A model generated the notes under the pieces. That model saw only the letters and a list, made by a program, of their open reading frames with translations. It did no database searches and was not told the origin of the DNA. Shown one piece after another: positions 1-6,222 of a stretch of 9,229 bases of DNA (position 1 is its first letter; each line of letters starts with the position of its first letter). This stretch comes from Dehalococcoidales bacterium (GTDB lineage: Bacteria > Chloroflexota > Dehalococcoidia > E44-bin15): contig JAAXQM010000001.1 of assembly GCA_012974295.1 (NCBI GenBank), positions 1-9,229 on the forward strand, written 5' to 3'. The translations under genes were made by a program, and so were the position numbers.

Positions 1-149
1 CTAGAAGATAGCGTAGATATTGTAATTAAGTGCTCGCGGGTGTGGCCCAAGCAATTGTACCACAATCAGAAGTTAGGGAGTCAGGATATTATATCTACAT
101 GGGGTTAATATTGCTATTTCGTCGGAACATGCAATATATAGACAAACTC

Positions 150-178
150 TTGCTTTTAAAAAACAAACATCCTATTCT
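150..178 (+). promoter_or_regulatory. Weak candidate promoter for the M48 peptidase gene
   Basis: TTGCTT at 150-155 and TATTCT at 173-178 are separated by 17 bp, the optimal sigma70 spacing. The boxes match the consensus at only 3/6 and 4/6 positions, so the call rests mainly on spacing and location. Transcription would begin near 185, which agrees with the ATG at 223 rather than the upstream TTG at 184. Confidence 0.3.
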
Positions 179-209
179 AGAGGTTGACCGACATCCTCGA
201 AGAGCACTT

Positions 210-213
210 GGAG
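210..213 (+). promoter_or_regulatory. Ribosome binding site that decides the M48 peptidase start
   Basis: GGAG lies nine bases before the ATG at 223. The alternative in-frame TTG at 184 has AGAGG directly abutting it with no spacer. The ATG start also puts the first membrane helix at the very N-terminus, as is usual in this family. Confidence 0.55.
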
Positions 214-222
214 CGACTTATC

Positions 223-1485
223 ATGAACATATTCGCGATAATAATATTTGTTGCTATCATCTTAGAGTTCGCTCTATCGCTTATTGGAAATCTGCTGAAT
301 CTGAAAGCATTGAAGGCTGAATTGCCTCCAGCTTTAAAAGGATTATATAAGGCAGAAGACTACCGCAAATCACAGGAATACATCAAGGTGACCACGCGTC
401 TTGGCTTAGTAAGGAGTAGCTTTGTATTACTTCTCCTGTTGGCTTTCTGGTTCTCTGGAGGCTTTAATTGGCTCGACCAAGTTGTCAGAGAATGGAACTT
501 CACGCCGCTAGTTAGTGGGCTCTTGTACATTGGTATAGTAATCTCGGCCTATGGTCTCCTTACTCTGCCGTTCAGCATTTATGGCACCTTCGTAGTTGAG
601 GAGCGTTTCGGTTTCAATAGGACCACTCCACGTACGTTCTTCTTGGATCTGGTCAAAGGACTGGGCCTTTCACTAATGTTAGGAGGCCTGCTTCTGGCAT
701 CTATTCTGGCCTTATTTCAGTATGCCGGTACTTATGCCTGGATTTATTGCTGGGCCGCAGTGGTCATGTTTTCTTTGGCTATGCAGTACGTAGCCCCGAC
801 CTGGATTATGCCGCTTTTCAACAAATTCACATCTATGAGGTCGGGGGAGCTCAAGGAGGCCATCCTAAGGTATACTCATTCGGTAGATTTCCCTATTAAA
901 AATGTTTTCGTTATCGACGGTTCTAGGCGGTCTAGTAAATCAAATGCCTACTTCACCGGGTTTGGCCGTAACAAACGCATTGCTCTATATGATACATTGA
1001 TAGCACAACATTCTGTTCCGGAAATGGTAGCAGTACTTGCACATGAAGTCGGCCACTATAAAAAAAGACACATTACTCAAGGGACTGTAATCAATATTCT
1101 ACATACAGGAGTGGTATTCTATTTACTATCTTTGTTCATGCATAGTTCGGGCTTATATGAGGCGTTTTATATGGACCAGGCGTCAGTATATGCTGGACTG
1201 ATCTTCTTCAGCCTGCTTTATGTGCCCATAGATATAGTTTTGTCAATAGCAATCAATATGATTTCACGAAGGAATGAGTATGTAGCAGATCGCTTCGCAG
1301 CGGAGACAATAGATAACCCACGTAGTCTAATCGATGCTCTAAAGAAACTCTATACTACAAACCTCTCCAATATGACACCACATCCTCTGTATGTTTTTCT
1401 TAACTATTCCCATCCACCACTCTTGCAAAGAGTGCACTCTATACAAGACATAGTTGAACTGCCTCCCAAGAATCGGTCCAGGTAA
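223..1485 (+). CDS. Ste24-type (CAAX prenyl protease) M48 zinc metallopeptidase, integral membrane
   Basis: This 420-residue membrane protein belongs to peptidase family M48, subfamily Ste24. The zinc site is HEVGH (H274, E275, H278), with the third ligand predicted at E352 in NEYVAD. Other family hallmarks are the GSRRSSKSNAYFTGFG block (about 233-248), the KRIALYDTL block (about 251-259) and a C-terminal SHPPLLQRV (about 396-404). About seven hydrophobic helices are visible, near residues 3-22, 64-80, 95-120, 142-165, 171-192, 287-307 and 321-345, and the active site lies just before the sixth. Length matches Ste24 proteins, so the gene looks intact. Eukaryotic members cleave prenylated CAAX proteins. 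Bacterial members more likely act in membrane-protein quality control, and the substrate here is unknown. The gene stands alone and converges on the Fe-S gene. ATG 223 was chosen for its GGAG site. Confidence 0.93.
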   Translation: MNIFAIIIFVAIILEFALSLIGNLLNLKALKAELPPALKGLYKAEDYRKSQEYIKVTTRLGLVRSSFVLLLLLAFWFSGGFNWLDQVVREWNFTPLVSGLLYIGIVISAYGLLTLPFSIYGTFVVEERFGFNRTTPRTFFLDLVKGLGLSLMLGGLLLASILALFQYAGTYAWIYCWAAVVMFSLAMQYVAPTWIMPLFNKFTSMRSGELKEAILRYTHSVDFPIKNVFVIDGSRRSSKSNAYFTGFGRNKRIALYDTLIAQHSVPEMVAVLAHEVGHYKKRHITQGTVINILHTGVVFYLLSLFMHSSGLYEAFYMDQASVYAGLIFFSLLYVPIDIVLSIAINMISRRNEYVADRFAAETIDNPRSLIDALKKLYTTNLSNMTPHPLYVFLNYSHPPLLQRVHSIQDIVELPPKNRSR

Positions 1486-1551
1486 TTTTTCTAAAGTTGG
1501 ATCGATTGCTTCTGTGGTTCGCACAACCATAATTATGTATCAATCAGATAT

Positions 1552-1584
1552 GGAAAATAGAAGAGCCACCCATTATCGGGTAGC
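1552..1584 (-). terminator. Probable intrinsic terminator of the nitrilase/Fe-S transcription unit
   Basis: Read on the minus strand, GCTACCC (1584-1578) and GGGTGGC (1571-1565) form a seven-pair stem with one U-G wobble around a six-base loop. A T-rich tail (TCTTCTATTTTCC) follows immediately, down to 1552. On the plus strand the same stem has a C-A mismatch and an A-rich rather than U-rich tail, so it works mainly for the minus strand. It lies about 50 bp beyond the stop of the Fe-S gene. Confidence 0.5.
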
Positions 1585-1631
1585 CCCCATAATCTGCTCG
1601 GATACCAATCACAAGATGACCAGTAAGCTTG

Positions 1632-2711
1632 TTATGCCAATTTCTTAACTAGTATATTCCCGTACAAGCTTATTGTATTAGGTGGAGGTATTAGCTCCTC
1701 CTCTTTCTTCCGTAACTGGATAGCATCATCCAGGCAATTAGCAACACAATTGCCACAGCCAATGCAACGGTCAAGATTAACAGTGGCGATGCTATCCACC
1801 ATCGTTATGGCCTCCAACTGACATATATCAGCACAGGTTTCACAACCTGTACACAGATCGGAATCAACCTCCGAGTAGTAATTGGATGCAAATAGTTCTA
1901 CTGGGCGTGGGTATTTCTTGACTGTCCCCAATATTCCGCAACAGTCGCCGCAGCAGCAGCAAATAGCCATTGGCCGCTGCGTGTTCTCCGGCTGCAATAC
2001 TAATCCAGCTTCTTGTGCTTGCTGTAATATGTCCAGAGCTTCTTCCTTGGTAATAGAGCGGGCAATTCCCAAATGGAGGTAATGCTCAGCAGCATCTTGA
2101 AGTATAAAACATGTCTCTCTAAGCTCAGTGTGACTACAGCTCTCTCCTTGAATATCCTTAGCCTGTCTGCAGATGCAATTAGCGACCGCGATTTGACCTT
2201 CACAATTCTCGATTATCTGTTTTATATCGTCATATGTACTAACGCTATGTTCATACGTGATACTCTTCCCTACCGGGATAGTGCGCAATTGGGGAATCTT
2301 TGTCCTATATAATTCCTCTCCAAACGCTTCTTCGAAATATTGGTCCAAATCGTTCAAGAAATCTTCAGTAAGCCGCTCTAAGTGGAACTCGAACATCCCA
2401 ATTACTAGCATTGCATTGCTATAGTGCGTCACTCCATCTTTTACCTGTCGCCATAGAGAGCCTTTAAGAGCCATGCGTTCCAGGGCTTGTTCCAGACCAT
2501 CTATAGAAATTCCAGTTTCTTTAACACGTTCATAAATATCACTGAGTGGTTCTGGTAGTACAGATAATTGTGTTGCCAGTTTTGCCTCTTCTGGAGTGAA
2601 AAGGTGTTTTAGTATCCTGATTTCAACACCCGATTCTGTCGGTGGATACCCGATCGGTAACTCATCCAAATGTTTCTGCAGGTCTCTATAAATCTTTTGC
2701 TCATCGTTCAT
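1632..2711 (-). CDS. Winged-helix and multi-[4Fe-4S] cluster protein (CICR / CCCCGDCC / 2x ferredoxin)
   Basis: This is a 359-residue soluble iron-sulfur protein. Residues about 28-100 look like a winged-helix segment (FTPEEAKLATQLSVLPEPL, then SIDGLEQALERMALKG). The middle region carries CIC-R (C179, C181) with C192 and C201. A dense cluster CCCCGDCC at 251-258 follows. The C-terminus is a two-cluster ferredoxin domain with C287-C290-C293-C297 and C316-C319-C322-C326, each in the classical CxxCxxCxxxC spacing. Similar proteins occur in anaerobes and are usually annotated only as 4Fe-4S binding proteins, so a specific partner or reaction cannot be given. An electron-transfer or redox-sensing role is inferred. 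The ATG at 2711 has GGAGAGG (2720-2726) eight bases upstream. It lies 60 bp downstream of the nitrilase on the same strand and is probably co-transcribed. All cluster cysteines are present. Confidence 0.85.
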   Translation of the reverse strand: MNDEQKIYRDLQKHLDELPIGYPPTESGVEIRILKHLFTPEEAKLATQLSVLPEPLSDIYERVKETGISIDGLEQALERMALKGSLWRQVKDGVTHYSNAMLVIGMFEFHLERLTEDFLNDLDQYFEEAFGEELYRTKIPQLRTIPVGKSITYEHSVSTYDDIKQIIENCEGQIAVANCICRQAKDIQGESCSHTELRETCFILQDAAEHYLHLGIARSITKEEALDILQQAQEAGLVLQPENTQRPMAICCCCGDCCGILGTVKKYPRPVELFASNYYSEVDSDLCTGCETCADICQLEAITMVDSIATVNLDRCIGCGNCVANCLDDAIQLRKKEEELIPPPNTISLYGNILVKKLA

Positions 2712-2771
2712 GCTTTTATCCTCTCCAGTACCTCTCGTGTCCTGCGCAGCCGATTTCTAGCTAGTCTCCCC

Positions 2772-3755
2772 TTACTTCTCAATCCTGTCATGAGCAGATG
2801 AAATTTCTCGCGCTCTCTTCTTTCGCCCCGAGTTGAATGTGTAGTTAAGCCTTCCCAAAGCTCCTGTGATTTGTATCAAGTTTCTTGTCCAATGCCCTTC
2901 CCAAGCCCATCGGCCATAGCATTTCGGTGGCTCTTCACTTTTCCTAGAAAGGTCAAGTGTGACATCATCAACTATGACTGCCTCCTCATCCCGTAATTGC
3001 GCCTTTATGGTACCATCCGAATCGACTATAGCTGATAGTCCGGGAAAGCTTGAATCTTGTTTCCAAAATCGTAAGGTCGGAGTTGGACTCTGCCACCTAC
3101 CACTTTTATTGGCCATAATCACAGGAATACCGAGCGTGCACGCAGCGCGAAGGGGCACTTCCCTTATCTCTTTGTGGTAATGTTCCACTTGCTTCCGACG
3201 AAAAAAGAAGTTACTTGATGGAGTTGGAGCTGAGAGAGGCATAAGCAGGAGGTCCACAGAATGCTTGTACATCATATTCGGAATATAAGACAGCATGTTT
3301 TCATAGCAAATGCCAACACCTATCTTACCCAATTCGGTTTCTATGACATGTGGGCCTGTGCCTCCTCTGAAAAAGTAGGCTTCAAAACCGGCTGGCGTTT
3401 GTTTCCTTACCCGACCAGCTTCCTTGCCATCAGGTGTCGTCAAAACGAATGTATTGAAGAAATCTTCTTCTTCCGCTTCGAGGAAGCTGGTTCCCAACCA
3501 GACACCCAACCTTTTTGAGTTCTCTCTGAGCCAGTTCACAGTAGGCCCCTCTTTTGGTTCTGCGCTGTCCCAGACACTCGCATTCCATATATATCCAGTT
3601 GGCATGAACTCCGGAAGTAATATAAGCTTGGCTTCTTTCTGAGCAGCCAGGTTGATTAAGTGTATAGCATGTTGGAGATTAGCCTCCAAACATCCATTCT
3701 TTGACTCTATCTGTATCGCAGCCACCCGAATAGTTGTACGTTCTCGGTTTGTCAC
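2772..3755 (-). CDS. Carbon-nitrogen hydrolase (nitrilase superfamily)
   Basis: This is a 327-residue cytoplasmic nitrilase-fold hydrolase with the full Glu-Lys-Cys catalytic triad: E49 in LLPEFMPTG, K118 in RVRKQTPAG and C150 in GVGICYENM. The N-terminal strand RVAAIQIESKNG is typical of the superfamily. Members hydrolyse nitriles, amides or carbamoyl groups through a thioester intermediate. Having the triad does not say which, and I do not assign a substrate. The length is normal for the family, with a Trp/Arg-rich tail beyond about residue 280. The start is a GTG with an AGGGA site at 3763-3767, seven bases upstream. An earlier ATG is not available. A candidate promoter lies in the 112-bp gap after the alpha/beta hydrolase gene, and the Fe-S protein gene follows 60 bp downstream. 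Confidence 0.9.
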   Translation of the reverse strand: MTNRERTTIRVAAIQIESKNGCLEANLQHAIHLINLAAQKEAKLILLPEFMPTGYIWNASVWDSAEPKEGPTVNWLRENSKRLGVWLGTSFLEAEEEDFFNTFVLTTPDGKEAGRVRKQTPAGFEAYFFRGGTGPHVIETELGKIGVGICYENMLSYIPNMMYKHSVDLLLMPLSAPTPSSNFFFRRKQVEHYHKEIREVPLRAACTLGIPVIMANKSGRWQSPTPTLRFWKQDSSFPGLSAIVDSDGTIKAQLRDEEAVIVDDVTLDLSRKSEEPPKCYGRWAWEGHWTRNLIQITGALGRLNYTFNSGRKKRAREISSAHDRIEK

Positions 3756-3785
3756 CTATTATTCCCTATATATCTAATTAACAAT

Positions 3786-3815
3786 TTTATACAGCACCTC
3801 TTGAGTCCTGCTCAA
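3786..3815 (-). promoter_or_regulatory. Candidate promoter of the nitrilase gene
   Basis: On the minus strand TTGAGC (3815-3810) and TATAAA (3791-3786) are separated by 18 bp and match the consensus at 4/6 and 5/6 positions. Predicted transcription starts near 3779, leaving a leader of about 24 bases that contains the AGGGA ribosome binding site. The -35 box sits in a short inverted repeat, TTGAG-N5-CTCAA (3801-3815), and inside one copy of a direct repeat. Confidence 0.45.
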
Positions 3816-3831
3816 ATAGTAAGCCTGCTCA
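3807..3831. repeat. CCTGCTCA direct repeat over the nitrilase -35 region
   Basis: CCTGCTCA occurs at 3807-3814 and again at 3824-3831, a 17-bp period. The first copy overlaps the candidate -35 box of the nitrilase promoter and the second lies just upstream of it. This placement would suit a regulator binding site, but the match is short and could be chance. Confidence 0.35.
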
Positions 3832-3867
3832 TCTTGTGATATGCAGTCTCAGTTTGCTTATGTTTCT

Positions 3868-4773
3868 CTATCTTAATTGACCCACTGCACTCATTGTATT
3901 GCGAATATGTTTGTCAATGGCGTCCACTAAAAGCGGCCAAACGGCCGAGGGGAACCAATGACCCATACCCTCGATGATCAATAGTTCAGCTCCTGGCACA
4001 GCATCGACTGTGGCTTTTCCCTGCTCCACCGGGAAGAGAGGGTCTTCAGAGCCGTGGATTACAAGCGTGGGAGCAGTAACAGACTTGAGGGCTTGTGTAC
4101 GATCCGTATTTACAGCCCCGGCAACTCCATGACGTGCGGTGCCCGGTGGGTAGTAGCCACGATCATATGATCGCTCGAAGTGTTGGCGTGTCCGCTGCTC
4201 GTCTATAGGGTACTTAGAGCCTGCAAGTGTCCGAACCAAGTCTACCCTGTTTTCAATATACGCTTCACGATCAGTAGGTGGCGGATTTACAAGCTCTACG
4301 AAAAGCTCAGGCTTCCCCATTGGAATCTCTGGGTTTCCCGTAATAGATGCCATCGAGATCAGGCTCCATACTCGAGATGGATAGCGTATTGCCATGATCT
4401 GGCCGATCATTCCGCCCAGTGATACTCCTAAGAGGTGTGACTTTTCGATATTCAAAGCGTCAAGGAGCCCGATTGCATCATCAGCCATGTCATCTAGCGT
4501 ATACGGAATGTTGGCCTTTTCGCCCTTCATGAGGGCAGCGAAAACTTCCACCACATTAGGTACCCCTGCCTCATCTATCTTGGATGAGAGGCCGGTGTCT
4601 CGGTTATCGAACCGGATAACATAGAGGTCCCGGCTAGCAAGCTGTTTGCATAGCTCTTCGTCCCAACCAATCATTTGCTCGCCCAGCCCCATGATCAGGA
4701 GCAGTGGCTGTGATGACGGGTCTCCAAACGTATCGTACTCAATCTGAATCCCGTTAGCGGTGACATTTGTCAT
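3868..4773 (-). CDS. Serine alpha/beta hydrolase, RdmC-like esterase family
   Basis: This 301-residue alpha/beta-hydrolase-fold enzyme is complete and probably cytoplasmic, with no signal peptide visible. The oxyanion-hole region is LLIMGLGEQ (about 25-33). The nucleophile elbow GVSLGG places the serine at 118. The acid is D244 in HGSEDPLFP and the base is H272 in GMGHWFP. The N-terminus (NGIQIEYDTFGDP) and the FDNRDTGLSS segment near residue 55 are typical of the RdmC/aclacinomycin-methylesterase-like group. That group contains esterases, lactonases and enzymes of unknown substrate, so no reaction is assigned. A variable cap occupies about 145-215. The ATG at 4773 is preceded by a perfect AAGGAGG site and a strong promoter, so this gene is likely well expressed and independently transcribed. 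I see no clear terminator after it, so read-through into the nitrilase gene is possible. Confidence 0.92.
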   Translation of the reverse strand: MTNVTANGIQIEYDTFGDPSSQPLLLIMGLGEQMIGWDEELCKQLASRDLYVIRFDNRDTGLSSKIDEAGVPNVVEVFAALMKGEKANIPYTLDDMADDAIGLLDALNIEKSHLLGVSLGGMIGQIMAIRYPSRVWSLISMASITGNPEIPMGKPELFVELVNPPPTDREAYIENRVDLVRTLAGSKYPIDEQRTRQHFERSYDRGYYPPGTARHGVAGAVNTDRTQALKSVTAPTLVIHGSEDPLFPVEQGKATVDAVPGAELLIIEGMGHWFPSAVWPLLVDAIDKHIRNTMSAVGQLR

Positions 4774-4780
4774 TGCTATA

Positions 4781-4787
4781 CCTCCTT
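4781..4787 (-). promoter_or_regulatory. Full-consensus ribosome binding site of the alpha/beta hydrolase
   Basis: AAGGAGG on the minus strand ends seven bases before the ATG at 4773. This is a perfect match to the bacterial anti-Shine-Dalgarno sequence. It fixes the start codon and is the strongest site of its kind in the window. Confidence 0.85.
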
Positions 4788-4801
4788 TGTCAGGTGAAAG
4801 G

Positions 4802-4830
4802 ATAATACTCTTTGGTTCTCAACCTGTCAA
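4802..4830 (-). promoter_or_regulatory. Near-consensus sigma70 promoter of the alpha/beta hydrolase
   Basis: On the minus strand a perfect TTGACA (4830-4825) is followed after exactly 17 bp by TATTAT (4807-4802), which matches TATAAT at five of six positions. Transcription should begin near 4795, leaving a leader of about 22 bases with the AAGGAGG site. The stop codon of the recombinase remnant (TGA, 4829-4827) lies inside the -35 box. Confidence 0.75.
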
Positions 4831-5360
4831 TGCCGTGTGACTATAACAAAAGGGCCACCACTCTGTTCAAAAGGTAGAACTTCCACTTTGGCATTTGCGT
4901 GTTTGTTATCTGGTAAGGGTACGGTATAGTGAATTGTCACACTCCCTGGCTCATAATCTAACCTCTTGATAAATGATCTGAGAAAAGTTTTTTGTTCCAT
5001 GAAAGTCCCATTCGATAATAGAGCCTTCAGGTCTTGTACATAGTTCAGCACCATTTCAGCGTTCAGCTTATTCGACTGCATATCCTCCGGTTCACTAATA
5101 ACCTCATCCCTAGCCCTCTGGAACCTACTCTGCTCTGCTCGTAATTCTCTAATCCTGGGCGCAGCATCTTCGTCGGTTATTGTTCCATTCTCATAAGCGA
5201 GGTAGTATTTCAGCAGTTTCCGATTTACCGATTCAATCTCCTTCTCTATTGCCTTCAGCCCATCGTGTCTCCGACAAGCCAGTACGCTTATTTCCTCATT
5301 AACCAGCCTCACCAATTCAGTTAAATTATCATCAGTTAATACCTTTTCCTTGAGTCTATC
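4827..5360 (-). pseudogene. Large serine recombinase, C-terminal fragment only
   Basis: This is the tail of a large serine recombinase. Recognisable family text begins at RLKEKVLTDDNLTELVRLV (from about 5360), which in complete proteins follows the zinc ribbon. It continues through a long helical coiled-coil region (IEKEIESVNRKLLKYYLAYE, then RIRELRAEQSRFQRARDEV) to FMEQKTFLRSFIKRLDYEPG and a VTIHYTVPLP strand, and ends at TGA 4829-4827. The serine catalytic domain, the recombinase domain and the zinc ribbon are absent. The frame stays open upstream to a stop at 5421-5423, but the extra residues do not look like recombinase. A TTG at 5315 could start a 162-residue product, yet it has no good ribosome site and would lack all catalytic residues. 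I read it as a dead remnant of a former mobile element or prophage. Confidence 0.8.
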
Positions 5361-5502
5361 GATGCTGACTCTGAGACGGAAACAGGAATTAGAAGCCCAA
5401 TTGGTGTCTATACAAAAGAGTTATACTGCTATGGACTTTAATGAGCTTAGGAATCTAGGGGATATGGCTCTCAAGGCACAGCTAATTAAGGCAAGAGATA
5501 AC
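5361..5502. other. Junction segment with a short opposite-strand open frame
   Basis: This stretch separates the recombinase remnant from the stop of the membrane-anchored protein gene. On the plus strand an open frame runs from TTG 5350 or ATG 5362 to a TAA at 5548-5550. It encodes about 60 residues with a charged, helix-prone stretch (RRKQELEAQLVSIQKSYTAM, then ALKAQLIKARDNLRKYH). Codon choice looks plausible for a gene, but there is no ribosome binding site and its last 48 bases run through the end of the opposing gene. It may be a fragment of an unrelated gene brought in by rearrangement, or chance. No terminator or att-like inverted repeat is seen. Confidence 0.3.
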
Positions 5503-6195
5503 CTACGGAAGTATCACGTAGTATTCCCCGTCTGTTTCGGTTACGGTTAAGTGGATTTCCTGCTGGATCGTTTCGCTATCTACCCTATCAAAACTCAGCA
5601 TTAGAGTGACCGGAAGTACATATGTTCCGGTTTCATTTAGCTTCAGCTCACATTCAAATATCTTGGATTCATTGGCTTGCAGCTTCACGTTGGTGATTGG
5701 GGACGATAGACACTCGATGTCCTTGTGGAGCTTCTCAATTCCCACAATAGCGTCGTTTACATCAATACTGGATGTTATATTTGCCATTAGAGATATAGTG
5801 CTTCCCTTTTCAATTTCCCCCGCTATGGATAATTGCAGCGAGCCCCTTTGAGGTAATGGATGAACCTTTCTGATCAGATCCACATTAGCATATGCTGCAG
5901 TCCTGACATTTTCATCTTCGTCGTCGTAAGCTATCTCTTTGAGGAAATCAACAATCTGATCTGTATCACCTTCTCGGAGTGCAATATCTGTTAAAGTGAA
6001 GATTCCACGTTCCCGGACATACGGGTCCGAGTCGTTAAGGATGATGTTTTCCAGTTCCTCAATATAGTTATCAGTGGGATTCAATTGCATCTCTTCCAGA
6101 TATTCACCATCAGTTGAAACAAGAACCATCGCAACTACAACAATGATAATGACAGCACCAATCACGCCCGCAATTAATATGTAACTTCTCTTCAT
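5503..6195 (-). CDS. Membrane-anchored protein with HEAT-like segment and beta-sandwich tail
   Basis: This is a 230-residue protein with no recognised family. A short basic N-terminus (MKRSY) is followed by a strongly hydrophobic helix at about residues 5-27 (ILIAGVIGAVIIIVVVAMVL). It is probably an uncleaved signal anchor exporting the rest. Residues about 41-112 resemble two HEAT/armadillo-type helical pairs (IEELENIILNDSDPYVRERG, then ENVRTAAYANVDLIRKV). Residues about 118-230 are beta-rich with a CARDB-like or Ig-like look (STISLMANITSS, then NESKIFECELKLNETGTYVL) and contain two cysteines (C162, C182) that could form a disulfide. It begins 27 bp after the large secreted metallopeptidase and is very likely in the same operon. 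This suggests a surface partner or scaffold, but that is inference. ATG 6195 was preferred over GTG 6213 because of GGAGA at 6203-6207. Confidence 0.75.
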   Translation of the reverse strand: MKRSYILIAGVIGAVIIIVVVAMVLVSTDGEYLEEMQLNPTDNYIEELENIILNDSDPYVRERGIFTLTDIALREGDTDQIVDFLKEIAYDDEDENVRTAAYANVDLIRKVHPLPQRGSLQLSIAGEIEKGSTISLMANITSSIDVNDAIVGIEKLHKDIECLSSPITNVKLQANESKIFECELKLNETGTYVLPVTLMLSFDRVDSETIQQEIHLTVTETDGEYYVILP

Positions 6196-6202
6196 TATTT
6201 CA

Positions 6203-6207
6203 TCTCC
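6203..6207 (-). promoter_or_regulatory. Ribosome binding site that decides the start of the anchored protein
   Basis: GGAGA on the minus strand ends seven bases before ATG 6195. The in-frame GTG at 6213 would place this site inside the coding region and has only a weak GAAT-type sequence before it. Translation is probably coupled to the gene that ends at 6223. Confidence 0.6.
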
Positions 6208-6222
6208 ATTCACGGATTCTAA

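Larger units (their letters stand above)
1..222. other. Upstream region of the M48 peptidase gene, no convincing gene
   Basis: No recognisable gene is seen here. Frame 1 on the + strand is open from base 1 to a TAA at 106-108 and encodes a short hydrophilic tail ending in STWG. This could be the last 35 codons of a gene that begins outside the window. An open frame this short is expected by chance, so I do not call it a gene. The stretch from about 145 to 222 is AT-rich and carries the probable promoter and ribosome binding site of the downstream peptidase gene. Confidence 0.4.

Noticed and set aside
184..222. TTG 184 as the peptidase start, adding 13 residues
   Set aside because: AGAGG abuts the TTG with no spacer, while ATG 223 has GGAG at a good distance and places the first membrane helix at the N-terminus.
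30..320. Plus-strand open frame overlapping the start of the M48 peptidase gene
   Set aside because: It has no family resemblance or ribosome site, and its second half overlaps the clearly conserved peptidase in another frame.
1515..1529. Hairpin TGGTT-CGCAC-AACCA as a terminator for the M48 peptidase gene
   Set aside because: The stem has only five pairs and the following bases are not a T run. The better hairpin nearby points to the minus strand.
4827..5315. A functional 162-residue recombinase or small DNA-binding gene
   Set aside because: It lacks the catalytic serine domain, the recombinase domain and the zinc ribbon, and homology continues upstream of the TTG start, so it is a remnant.
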